A stretch of DNA of 64,000 nucleotides. Origin: Alphaproteobacteria bacterium (lineage in GTDB: Bacteria > Pseudomonadota > Alphaproteobacteria > DSM-16000 > Inquilinaceae). Within the stretch, counting starts at the first letter, position 1, and each line of letters opens with the position of its first letter. Below are positions 56,704 to 64,000 of the stretch, piece after piece. The stretch lies in contig JANQGH010000022.1 in assembly GCA_028277405.1 (NCBI GenBank), positions 1 through 64,000 on the forward strand, in the 5' to 3' direction. Under the pieces are notes generated by a model. That model saw nothing but the letters and a program-made list of their open reading frames with translations. It searched no databases and was not told the origin of the DNA. The position numbers were made by a program, and so were the translations under genes.

Positions 56704-57192
56704 ATGGCCTCTCCCGTCGACATCAGCCTCACGATCAACGGCGAGCCCGTCGATGAACGCGTGCCAGCACGCCTCAGCCTGGTTGATTTCCTGCGCGCCC
56801 GGATGGATTTGACCGGAAGCCATGTCGGCTGCGAGCACGGCGTCTGCGGCGCCTGTACGGTACGTCTCGACGGCGCCATCGTCCGAGGCTGCCTGACTTT
56901 GGCCGTGCAAGCCGACGGTGCCGTGGTCGAGACCATTGAAGGCGTTTCCGACACCGGCGAGATCGCGGACCTGCAAGAGGCCTTCATACGGCACGCCGCC
57001 TTGCAATGCGGCTTCTGCACCCCGGCGATGCTGCTGACGGCCGCAGAACTGATCGCAAACCGGCCCAACGCCGATCGGGAGGAGATCCGCGCCTTCATCT
57101 CCGGCAACTATTGTCGCTGCACCGGCTATCAGGCGATCGTCGACGCGGTTGAGGATGTGCTCGCATCCCGCCAAGAGGGGGCAGGGACATGA
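56704..57192 (+). CDS. Molybdenum hydroxylase [2Fe-2S] subunit (CoxS type)
   Basis: The 162-residue small subunit with two [2Fe-2S] clusters. The plant-ferredoxin-like cluster uses the cysteines in GCEHGVCGACTVRLDGA and a following RGCLTLAV; the second cluster uses CGFCTPAM and the CRC of GNYCRCTGYQAIV. It passes electrons from molybdenum to FAD. Its end overlaps the large-subunit start by four bases. Confidence 0.95.
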   Translation: MASPVDISLTINGEPVDERVPARLSLVDFLRARMDLTGSHVGCEHGVCGACTVRLDGAIVRGCLTLAVQADGAVVETIEGVSDTGEIADLQEAFIRHAALQCGFCTPAMLLTAAELIANRPNADREEIRAFISGNYCRCTGYQAIVDAVEDVLASRQEGAGT

Positions 57193-59576
57193 CGGACGCT
57201 AACCGCCCGCTGTCCGTCTTCGATCGGCCGAACAGCTATGTCGGCAAGACCGTCCCCCGACCGAACGCCAAACGCCTGGTCCAGGGTCGGGGCCGGTTCG
57301 TCGATGACATGGTCTTGCCGCGCATGCTGCATGCCGCTTTCGTGCGGTCGCCCTATGCGCACGCGACCATCCAGTCGGTCGACACAAGCGCGGCCAAGGA
57401 CGTGTCCGGCGTCGTTGCTGTCTTCGACGGCCACCGGATGCAAACGCTGTGCGAGCCCTGGGTTGGCACGCTGAAACATCTGGCCGGGCTGCGCTCGCCG
57501 CCGCAGTATCCGCTGGCGGTCGATGCCGCGCGCTGGCAAGGCGAGCCCGTCGCAATGGTCGTGGCGACCAGCCGGGCGGTGGCGGAGGACGCCTGCGAGC
57601 TGATCGACGTCGATTACGATGAACGGCCAGCGGTCGCCGATGCGGAAAGCGCGCTCGACCCGGACATGCCCCTGGTCCATGCCGAGTTCGACAGCAATCT
57701 GGCCTGGACCCGCACGGTCGATGCCGGCGACGTCGACGGCGCCTTCGTCGACCCGGATGTCACCGTGGTCGAAGAGACCTTCCATTTCGGCCGCCACACC
57801 GGTGTGACGCTTGAGGCGCGCGCGACCCTGGCCGACTACGACCCGGCGTCAGACCAGCTAACCGTCTATTACTCAGGCCAGGCGCCGCACATGATGCAGG
57901 CGGTTTTCGCCCGCCATGTCGGCGTACCGGAGGCGAACATCCGCGTGATCTCCCAGGACGTCGGCGGCTCCTTCGGCATCAAGATCCACACCTATGGCGA
58001 CGACATGGCCACCGTGGTGGTCGCCAAGGCGCTGCGACGGCCGGTGAAGTACGTCGCCGACCGCCTGGAAAGCTTCGTCAGTGACATTCACGCCCGCGAC
58101 CACCGCGTGCGCGGCCGCATGGCGGTCACGAAGGACGGCAAGATCGCCGGTTTGGAGATCGACGACCGCACGGGCGTGGGACCGTTCAGCGCCTATCCGC
58201 GCACCTCGGCGATCGAGGCCAACCAGGTGCTGAACCTGACCGGCGGTCCCTACCGGATCGAGAACTACCGGGCGCGCGGCGAGGTCGTGTTTCAGAACAA
58301 ATGCATGATGTCGCAATACCGCGCCGTCGGCCATCCAATCGCGTGCGCCGTGGCCGAGGGCCTGATCGAAAAGGCGGCCGACGCGGTCGGGTTGGATTCG
58401 GTGGAACTGCGACGCCGCAATGTCATCCCGGACGACGGTTATCCGTGCAGTTCGGCCTCCGGCCTGAAATTCGCCGACCTGTCCCATGAGGCGGCGCTGG
58501 ACCGGCTCGTCGACCTGATCGATCTCGACCGTCTGCGCCACGAACAGTCCGAGCTGCGCGCCAAAGGCGTCTATCGCGGCATCGGCATCGCACAGTTCAT
58601 CGAACTGACCAACCCCAGCCCGATGTTCTACGGCATCGGCGGCGCACCGATCGCGGCCCAGGACGGGGCGACGGTGCGGCTGGACCCTTCGGGCACGATC
58701 CATGTCGCGACCAGCGTAACCGAGCAGGGGCAGGGCACGGACACGGTGATGGCCCAGGTCGCTGCCACCGCCTTTGGTGTCTCGCTCGATCAGGTGCGCG
58801 TGACCACCGGCGACACGGGCGCGGTGCCCTATGGCGGCGGCACCTGGGGCTCGCGCGGCGCCGGCATCGGCGGCGAGGCGGTCTATCAGGCGGGAAGGGC
58901 CTTGCGCGACAATGTGCTGGCCACGGCCGCCGCGATCTTGCAGTCGTCAGCCGGGGACTTGGACATCGCCGACGGCACCGTCGTCGACGCCAGCGGCGCG
59001 GAACGCATCGCCCTCAGCGAGCTGGCCAAGATGGTCTATTACCGGGGCACGGAACTACCGAACGACCTACAGCCGGAACTCGTCGCGACCCGCCACTTCC
59101 GGGTCACGGACTATCCGTTCGTGTTCACGAATGGCTGCCAAGCCTCCTATCTGGAGGTCGATCCAGACACTGGCCTTGTCCGCCTGCTCGACCATTGGGT
59201 GGTCGAGGACTGTGGCCGGGTCATCAACCCTCAGCTTGTGGACGAGCAGATCCGCGGCGGCGTGGTCCAGGGCATCGGCGGCGCGCTGTTCGAAGAGTGT
59301 CTGTACTCAGACGACGGCCAGATGCTGAACGCCAATATGGCCGACTATCTGGTGCCGATGGCGGCCGAGATGCCGGACATCACCGTCGCCCATATCGAAA
59401 CCCCGACCTCGACGTCGGCGCTGGGGGCCAAAGGCGCGGGCGAGGCGGGCACGGCCGGCGCACCGGCGGCGGTGATGAACGCCATCAACGACGCGCTGAA
59501 ACCGCTCGGCGCCAAGCCGCTGACCACCCACCCGATGACGCCTCAACGCATCTTGCGGGCGCTCGGCAAGGTTTAG
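57189..59576 (+). CDS. Molybdenum hydroxylase large subunit (CoxL/XdhA type)
   Basis: A 795-residue molybdopterin-binding catalytic subunit. It contains the cofactor-binding region QDVGGSFGIKIHTYGDD and the catalytic glutamate in GAKGAGEAGTAGAPAAV. At the position of the CO dehydrogenase active-site loop it reads SQYRAVGHPIA, without the AYRCSFR cysteine loop of true CO dehydrogenase, so the substrate is more likely a carbon ring or aldehyde. Pyranopterin insertion needs accessory proteins (XdhC or CoxDEF) not found in the window. The stop overlaps that of the convergent cupin by four bases. Confidence 0.92.
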   Translation: MTDANRPLSVFDRPNSYVGKTVPRPNAKRLVQGRGRFVDDMVLPRMLHAAFVRSPYAHATIQSVDTSAAKDVSGVVAVFDGHRMQTLCEPWVGTLKHLAGLRSPPQYPLAVDAARWQGEPVAMVVATSRAVAEDACELIDVDYDERPAVADAESALDPDMPLVHAEFDSNLAWTRTVDAGDVDGAFVDPDVTVVEETFHFGRHTGVTLEARATLADYDPASDQLTVYYSGQAPHMMQAVFARHVGVPEANIRVISQDVGGSFGIKIHTYGDDMATVVVAKALRRPVKYVADRLESFVSDIHARDHRVRGRMAVTKDGKIAGLEIDDRTGVGPFSAYPRTSAIEANQVLNLTGGPYRIENYRARGEVVFQNKCMMSQYRAVGHPIACAVAEGLIEKAADAVGLDSVELRRRNVIPDDGYPCSSASGLKFADLSHEAALDRLVDLIDLDRLRHEQSELRAKGVYRGIGIAQFIELTNPSPMFYGIGGAPIAAQDGATVRLDPSGTIHVATSVTEQGQGTDTVMAQVAATAFGVSLDQVRVTTGDTGAVPYGGGTWGSRGAGIGGEAVYQAGRALRDNVLATAAAILQSSAGDLDIADGTVVDASGAERIALSELAKMVYYRGTELPNDLQPELVATRHFRVTDYPFVFTNGCQASYLEVDPDTGLVRLLDHWVVEDCGRVINPQLVDEQIRGGVVQGIGGALFEECLYSDDGQMLNANMADYLVPMAAEMPDITVAHIETPTSTSALGAKGAGEAGTAGAPAAVMNAINDALKPLGAKPLTTHPMTPQRILRALGKV

Positions 59577-60109
59577 TCGGCGGCAACCAGAGAGCCGTCG
59601 TCGCCGACCTTCAGCCCGGTTTCCGCGGCCTGTTTCAGGATCTTCGGCGCCCAGGCGACCTGGCCGCCATCCGGCGCGTCGGGACGCGAGCCGATGATCG
59701 CAATCAGATGGGCGAAGCTGTCGCCGGCGTTGCGAAAGCCGCGCATGACACCGGTGGGCACGGAGATGCAGTCGAAAGCCTCCAACGTCACCTCATGCTC
59801 GCCCTCATCACCCCAATAAACGGTCCAGTGCCCGCTCAAGGGGATGAAAACCTCGACCGTCTCGTGGGCATGCAGCGCGGCACCCTTGCCGGGCTCGGCG
59901 CCGACGTAAGTGACATTGAAGCCCTCGGCGTTGGGAATGGCCGGCGCCAGGTCCGGGTCCTCGGTCACGCCGCGGCCGATGACATTGTAGATGTCCCGCT
60001 CATACTCCGCGATCCGCGTGTCGACGAAGGCCTGCTTGCTGGGCGTTAGTTCCTTGAAACGGGCGATCCGCCCTTCCATCTCCGCCGGCGATACGTCTTT
60101 CTGGTCCAT
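59573..60109 (-). CDS. Single-cupin protein
   Basis: A 178-residue protein with one cupin barrel. Metal-binding residues are in ALHAHETVEVFIPLSGHWTV (two His and a Glu) and later FDCISVPTGVMRGFRNAGD. The N-terminal 55 residues are helical and charged. It resembles dioxygenase or sensor cupins, but no activity can be assigned. It lies 31 bases downstream of the FAD-synthetase-like gene on the same strand and was probably transcribed from the same promoter. Confidence 0.82.
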   Translation of the reverse strand: MDQKDVSPAEMEGRIARFKELTPSKQAFVDTRIAEYERDIYNVIGRGVTEDPDLAPAIPNAEGFNVTYVGAEPGKGAALHAHETVEVFIPLSGHWTVYWGDEGEHEVTLEAFDCISVPTGVMRGFRNAGDSFAHLIAIIGSRPDAPDGGQVAWAPKILKQAAETGLKVGDDGSLVAAD

Positions 60110-60140
60110 GGTGTTCTCCCCCTGGGTTGGCCCTGGCGCC

Positions 60141-61238
60141 TTATGCGCGAGGCCCGTGGCTGTCGGTAAAGGCGACGCGGATGGCAGTGTTGGTAAGCGC
60201 GCTGACGATCTCGGGCCTGAGATAAACGAGCGTCAGGTTGGCGCGTTTGACCCCTAGCTGGCTGAGCTTGCCGCGACAGCCATGCCATTGCGGCGCGTCC
60301 GGCTCCGCCGAGGCGACCCGAACCGCGTAGAAGCCTTCGGCCGGTGCGATTACGTCGCCCAGCGCCAAGACCAGCGTGCCGTCGCCCGGCGCCACGCAAA
60401 AGCCCTCGACCTCCCACCAGCGGCCCAGCAGCGCGGCGGCGTCGCGCACCTTGCCTTCCGAGATCAACTGGCGCACCAGCGAGGATCCCGCCGTGGTGCC
60501 CCGGATGGCGATCGGCGGCAGGCCTGTGACCTTGAAACCGTGTTCGCCACCCGCCTCTCGCAGGGTTTCCAGTGATCCCGCCCGCTTCGCCCCGAACCGG
60601 AAATCTGCGCCGACCACGATGCGCCGGCAGGCCAGCCCGTCGACCAGGATGTCGCGGACAAACTCCTCCGCACTTTGGTTGATCAGCCTTATGTCGAAGG
60701 GCAGGGTGACCAGCGCGTCGACGCCCAGCGCCGCCATCCGGCGCGCGCGGCCGGCCGCATTGTCGATGCGGAAGGGCGGCGCGTCAGGCTTGAAGACACG
60801 GGTCGGGTGCGGCTCGAAGGTCACGACGACAAGCGGGATGTTAAGGTCCTGGGCCTGCTGGGCGGCCTCGGCGATCAGCGCCTGGTGGCCACGATGCACA
60901 CCGTCGAACTTGCCGATCACCACGACGCCGCCACGAAAGCGCGGGTCGAGCTTACTCGGATGGTCGGCCTGGGCCATGCCGGCAGCACCAAACCGGTTCG
61001 ATCGCCAGCCGGGCGGGAACCGGTAGGCATCGGCCATCGGCACGAAGCTGTCGGTCCAGCCGAGCGCCAACAGCGACGGGTCCATGACCGCCTCATTTCC
61101 GGCGGCGTTCGGCTCGCCTTGCCGCCAGTCGGTGAAACCAGCGAACATCTCTTCGTTGCTGTATGTAACCGGCTCGTCCTCCGGCCCGGTCTGGTCAGGC
61201 CCGGGGACAACGGTGCGCATCCACGGCATCGGCGGCAT
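60141..61238 (-). CDS. RibF-like FAD synthetase domain protein
   Basis: A 365-residue paralogue of RibF. The FAD-synthetase half is intact: GKFDGVHRGHQ, VTFEPHPTRVF, FDIRLINQSAEEFV, VVGADFRFGAKRAGS and GSSLVRQLISEGKV. The C-terminal riboflavin kinase half is degraded: the GFPTAN motif needed for flavin phosphorylation is absent. It may therefore adenylate FMN for the adjacent flavoenzymes or have a new role. About 107 residues precede the first motif, far more than in RibF; ATG 61085 with GAGG is an alternative start. An operator-like palindrome lies 28 bases before ATG 61238. Confidence 0.75.
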   Translation of the reverse strand: MPPMPWMRTVVPGPDQTGPEDEPVTYSNEEMFAGFTDWRQGEPNAAGNEAVMDPSLLALGWTDSFVPMADAYRFPPGWRSNRFGAAGMAQADHPSKLDPRFRGGVVVIGKFDGVHRGHQALIAEAAQQAQDLNIPLVVVTFEPHPTRVFKPDAPPFRIDNAAGRARRMAALGVDALVTLPFDIRLINQSAEEFVRDILVDGLACRRIVVGADFRFGAKRAGSLETLREAGGEHGFKVTGLPPIAIRGTTAGSSLVRQLISEGKVRDAAALLGRWWEVEGFCVAPGDGTLVLALGDVIAPAEGFYAVRVASAEPDAPQWHGCRGKLSQLGVKRANLTLVYLRPEIVSALTNTAIRVAFTDSHGPRA

Positions 61239-61265
61239 CGGCCCGACAAGGGGCTCGCCCGTCAG

Positions 61266-61279
61266 TTATCAGTTGATAA
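61266..61279. promoter_or_regulatory. Operator-like palindrome before the RibF-like/cupin genes
   Basis: A perfect palindrome TTATCA-GT-TGATAA within AGTTATCANNTGATAAAT, matching the site at 55754-55767. It lies between the stop of the TetR gene and the start of the RibF-like gene, in that gene's promoter region. Confidence 0.6.
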
Positions 61280-61305
61280 ATTGTAGCGCCAGGCAGTGCC
61301 GTGCG

Positions 61306-61965
61306 TCAATCGACGCCTGTCTCGTCTATCAGGCGCCGCGCAACGGCGCCGGCGCCCTCAAGCATGACCGCCACATTGGTCTCGATGATTTCGGCCAGGG
61401 GTGTCTTCACGTCGATGCCATAGACGTAACGTCTTATGCCGTAATAGAAAATGCCGCTTTGTGCGTTCCACGCGATCTCCAGTTCAAGCGGCTGCATCGG
61501 CAGGGCATCCATGTCCGGCAGGCTCTTTTCCGCCCGCATCTCGGCAACGATCGGGGCCAGCAGGTGTTCTTCGACATGGGCGATGTAGCGCTCGTTGATG
61601 GGCTGCCCATGCAGGCCGGAGAACATGTAGATGCGCATCCAGTCGCGGGTGAAGATGGCCTCGGTGTAAAGCGTGTAGAACCGGATCAGCCGGTCGCGCA
61701 GATTGATCGACCGGTCGGTGATCAGGTCGCGCCACCCAGGGTCCCAGCGGCTGAGATAGACCTCCTCATAGACCCGCTCGATCAGGTCCGCCTTGGTTGG
61801 AAAGTAGCGGTAGAGCAGGGGCTGGGTGACGCCGATCCGCTTGGCCAGTTCGCGCGTCTGTCCGCTGAAGCCCCGCTCGGCGAAGAACGAGATCGCCTCT
61901 TGCAGGATATGCCGTTCGCGTTCCGCCCGGCTGAGCCTTCCTGCCCGTTGCGGTACCGCGTCCAT
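61306..61965 (-). CDS. TetR/AcrR-family transcriptional repressor
   Basis: A 219-residue regulator with the N-terminal helix-turn-helix AERGFSGQTRELAKRIGVTQ followed by LLYRYFPTKADLIERVYEEV, and an all-helical ligand-binding domain (LRDRLIRFYTLYTEAIFTRD). TetR proteins bind short palindromes and release them on binding a small molecule. It is the only DNA-binding regulator in the Mo-hydroxylase cluster, so the two TTATCANNTGATAR sites are its probable targets. It follows the OsmC gene by 17 bases. Confidence 0.9.
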   Translation of the reverse strand: MDAVPQRAGRLSRAERERHILQEAISFFAERGFSGQTRELAKRIGVTQPLLYRYFPTKADLIERVYEEVYLSRWDPGWRDLITDRSINLRDRLIRFYTLYTEAIFTRDWMRIYMFSGLHGQPINERYIAHVEEHLLAPIVAEMRAEKSLPDMDALPMQPLELEIAWNAQSGIFYYGIRRYVYGIDVKTPLAEIIETNVAVMLEGAGAVARRLIDETGVD

Positions 61966-61982
61966 CGGGACCGGGGCGCCGG

Positions 61983-62480
61983 TCAGGCCTCAATCCAGTC
62001 ATCGCCGACCTTCAGCCGATGGTCGACGGTGTTGGATTGCGCCAAGGTCTGCTCGATGAAGCAGCCCTTCTTGGCGGCCGCGATCAAGCGCAGTTGGTCG
62101 TCAACCGATGCGGTCGTGTCGAGGTCGATATCCAGCGAAAAGCCGACCGGCGCTGTCACATACGGGTCGCGGCCGACCTGCTCGCCGCGCCAATGCAGCC
62201 TTGCGGCCACCTTCACGCCGTCCAACGGGATGCGCAGCCGTTTCGCGAACGCCCGGATCTGGGTCATGATGCAGCCGGCCAGCCCGGCGGTGAAATAGGC
62301 CAGGGGCGGCGGCGCGGAGCTTTCGCCGCCATGGAACGGGCCTTCGTCGGTCGCCATTTCGAAGGTTTCGACAAAGGGTTCGACCATGCGCACGGCGATG
62401 TCGTTGCGCATCTTGCCGGTCGACCGCGCCTCGCAGTCGAACACCACTTCGAAATGCTTGATATCGCCGCTGTCCGGCAT
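61983..62480 (-). CDS. OsmC-family protein (copy 2)
   Basis: A 165-residue OsmC-fold protein, only distantly similar to the copy at 55233-55694. The cysteines are in FTAGLAGCIMTQIRAF and KKGCFIEQTL. A conserved region GGESSAPPPLAYF precedes the first cysteine. It sits between the flavin reductase and the TetR gene in the same direction, 17 bases before the latter. A role in disposing of peroxide or reactive products is inferred from the family. Confidence 0.88.
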   Translation of the reverse strand: MPDSGDIKHFEVVFDCEARSTGKMRNDIAVRMVEPFVETFEMATDEGPFHGGESSAPPPLAYFTAGLAGCIMTQIRAFAKRLRIPLDGVKVAARLHWRGEQVGRDPYVTAPVGFSLDIDLDTTASVDDQLRLIAAAKKGCFIEQTLAQSNTVDHRLKVGDDWIEA

Positions 62481-62497
62481 GTCTGCTTCCCGTCTGT

Positions 62498-63019
62498 TCA
62501 GTCAACCAGGGCGCAGTAGCGCCCGCGATGGAACACCAGCGGCTTTTTGTGCCAATGGTGATAGCGCTCGACGCGGCCGATCATGACCACATGGTCGCCG
62601 CCATAATAATTGTACTCGTTGCGGCATTCGAACCGCGCGGTAACGCCGTCCAACAGAGGGATGCCGCCCAGCCCCTCCTCGACCTCAAGGTCGGCGAACT
62701 TGTTCTCCGACGGCCGAGCGAACTGGTTCGAGAGCTGCGTCTGGTCGGCCGCCAGCACGTGGACGGCGAAATAATTGTTCTCGCGAAAGGCCGCCAGGCT
62801 GGGCGCGAACATCGAAATGCTCCAGACGATCAGCGGCGGGTCGAGCGAGACCGAGTTGAACGAGTTGGCGGTCATGCCGGCCAGAGTACCGTCCGCCCCG
62901 CGCGTCGTGATCACGGTGACGCCGGTGACGAAGTTGCCCAGCGCCGTGCGGAAATCGTGCGGATCGATCTCCGGCCGATCCATGGTGAGGGGCGGGGCCG
63001 GCTTGGCGTCCGTTGCCAT
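62498..63019 (-). CDS. Flavin reductase of a two-component monooxygenase
   Basis: A 173-residue FMN/FAD reductase of the HpaC/HsaB/DszD family that supplies reduced flavin to a partner oxygenase. Motifs are FRTALGNFVTGVTVITTR, GMTANSFNSVSLDPPLIVWS and GGDHVVMIGRVERY. ATG 63019 follows GAGGAGG; the upstream in-frame extension crosses the stop region of the monooxygenase gene and is rejected. Spaced 52 bases after that gene. Confidence 0.92.
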   Translation of the reverse strand: MATDAKPAPPLTMDRPEIDPHDFRTALGNFVTGVTVITTRGADGTLAGMTANSFNSVSLDPPLIVWSISMFAPSLAAFRENNYFAVHVLAADQTQLSNQFARPSENKFADLEVEEGLGGIPLLDGVTARFECRNEYNYYGGDHVVMIGRVERYHHWHKKPLVFHRGRYCALVD

Positions 63020-63071
63020 GGGTCCTCCTCGTCCTGCAGCGTGGTGTGCGTTGCCGCCTACAATGTCGGGC

Positions 63072-64000
63072 CTACAGTGTCGGGTTATCCGGCGAATGCC
63101 CCATGGCCACGCGACCATACGCCGTGCCCGCCATGTCCATGTTGAAGGCGATATGGGCGTTCACGGCATGAACGTCGCGGAAGGCACGCTGAACCGGGTT
63201 GCGGTTATACAGGCCGCCGGCACCACTGACACCGGCGATCAGGTCGACCGCCTTGGTGCACAGCCCGACCGAAAAGGCGCCGTCGCGCCGATAGGACACC
63301 TTGCGCTCGATATCGGGCACCGTACCGTCAGCGATCATCGCCGTCGCCTCGGCGCAGCAATTCTGCATCATCAGCCGCGCGCCCTGGGCCGCCGCGCTGG
63401 CCTCGGCGACCTTGATCTGCACGGCCTGAAAATCACCCACCTTGGCGCCGGTATAGTTGGTCACGCGCGACCGCGCCGCATCGACATAATCGCCGACGAT
63501 CCCTTCGGCGATGCCCAGCGCGACCCCGCTCAGCACGAACGGGAACAGGGCGAACACGGGCAGGCGATAGACCACCGCCGGATTGACCTCCGACCCAGGC
63601 GTCCCGCCGCCTTTGGTATCGGCCACGGCCAAGGTCCGGTGCTCCGGAACGAACACTTCGCTCGCCTTCACGTCCTTGCTGCCGGTGCCGCGCAGGCCGG
63701 CGGCGAACCAGGTGTCGATGATCTCGTAGTCGCTCTTGTGCAACAGGAAGACGCGGTACTCGTGCGGCTCCTCCGGATCCTCCTCCGAGACCACGCCGGC
63801 CAGCATGTTCCAATCGGAATTGTCGACGCCGCTGGAAAACGGCCATTTGCCGGAAATCACATAGCCGCCAGGCGCCCGCCTGGCCCGCCCGGCCGGAAAG
63901 ATGAAGGACGATGCAATCAGCGTGTCCGGGTTCGCCGTCCAGACCTCGTCCTGCGCCTGCTTGGGGAACATGGCCATCATCCAGTGATGGCTGGCCAGAT
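63072..64000 (-). CDS. Acyl-CoA-dehydrogenase-like flavin monooxygenase (5' partial)
   Basis: The last 309 residues of a protein whose amino terminus lies beyond the window; the frame is still open at base 64000 (reading LASHHWMMAMFPKQAQDEVW). It has the acyl-CoA dehydrogenase fold used by the oxygenase partners HpaB-C2, HsaA and DszC. Motifs include ISGKWPFSSGVDNSDWNM and SKDVKASEVFVPEHRTL. Downstream sits its likely reductase. The substrate is unknown but aromatic or heteroaromatic compounds are usual for the group. Confidence 0.88.
   Translation of the reverse strand, partial: LASHHWMMAMFPKQAQDEVWTANPDTLIASSFIFPAGRARRAPGGYVISGKWPFSSGVDNSDWNMLAGVVSEEDPEEPHEYRVFLLHKSDYEIIDTWFAAGLRGTGSKDVKASEVFVPEHRTLAVADTKGGGTPGSEVNPAVVYRLPVFALFPFVLSGVALGIAEGIVGDYVDAARSRVTNYTGAKVGDFQAVQIKVAEASAAAQGARLMMQNCCAEATAMIADGTVPDIERKVSYRRDGAFSVGLCTKAVDLIAGVSGAGGLYNRNPVQRAFRDVHAVNAHIAFNMDMAGTAYGRVAMGHSPDNPTL

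Noticed and set aside
55846-59576. Aerobic carbon monoxide dehydrogenase (coxMSL)
   Set aside because: Gene order fits, but the large subunit lacks the AYRCSFR active-site loop and no coxDEFG accessory genes are present, so only the broader Mo-hydroxylase family is supported.

Overview
This 64 kb window is GC-rich chromosomal DNA from an alphaproteobacterium, most like a free-living Rhodospirillales-type organism. The evidence is gene order and family membership: yebC-ruvCAB-ybgC-tolQRA-tolB-pal-cpoB-tilS-ftsH-folP-glmM, then serC-serA-hisZ-purA, then an rpoH whose product carries the RpoH box, then an RluD-type synthase. No plasmid, phage, CRISPR or complete insertion sequence is visible. 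Both ends cut through genes: a YmdB-type phosphoesterase on the left and an acyl-CoA-dehydrogenase-like monooxygenase on the right.

Bases 1-28440 are a conserved housekeeping block. It holds Holliday junction resolution (ruvCAB), the complete Tol-Pal envelope machine, tRNA lysidine synthesis, FtsH, folate and peptidoglycan precursor enzymes (folP, glmM), three small metabolic enzymes, serine synthesis (serC-serA, preceded by a leader with two competing pairings), histidine regulation (hisZ), purine synthesis (purA), two OmpA-like proteins, sigma-32 (rpoH) with a recognisable promoter, a pseudouridine synthase, a threonine-aldolase-type enzyme and tRNA-Glu(CUC).

Bases 28441-48700 are accessory. 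Just past the tRNA lie a possible gene remnant, a type-3 copper tyrosinase and a DUF2182-like membrane protein. A sugar or polyol operon follows: periplasmic binding protein, GatD-like dehydrogenase, FGGY kinase, SorC regulator, double ATPase and permease, with several start/stop overlaps. Next comes an unexplained pair, a cytoplasmic HExxH metallopeptidase fused end to start with a ComEC-like metallo-beta-lactamase-fold protein. Then come an 1124-residue multidomain GH5 glucanase with an unidentified histidine-rich module, and two glycosyltransferases, one of them AT-rich.

Bases 48701-64000 are transport and catabolism: a NitT/TauT-type ABC transporter, a pirin-CPA2 antiporter pair, a tiny arginine-rich gene with its own terminator, and a molybdenum hydroxylase cluster. 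That cluster has coxMSL-type subunits, two OsmC proteins, a cupin, an FAD-synthetase-like protein, a TetR regulator, a flavin reductase and the monooxygenase it probably serves. Two near-identical palindromes (AGTTATCA-NN-TGATARAT) in its promoter regions suggest a TetR regulon.

The least explained items are the peptidase/MBL pair, the TetR-operator Mo-hydroxylase cluster, the tyrosinase-DUF2182 pair, and the histidine-rich module inside the glucanase.
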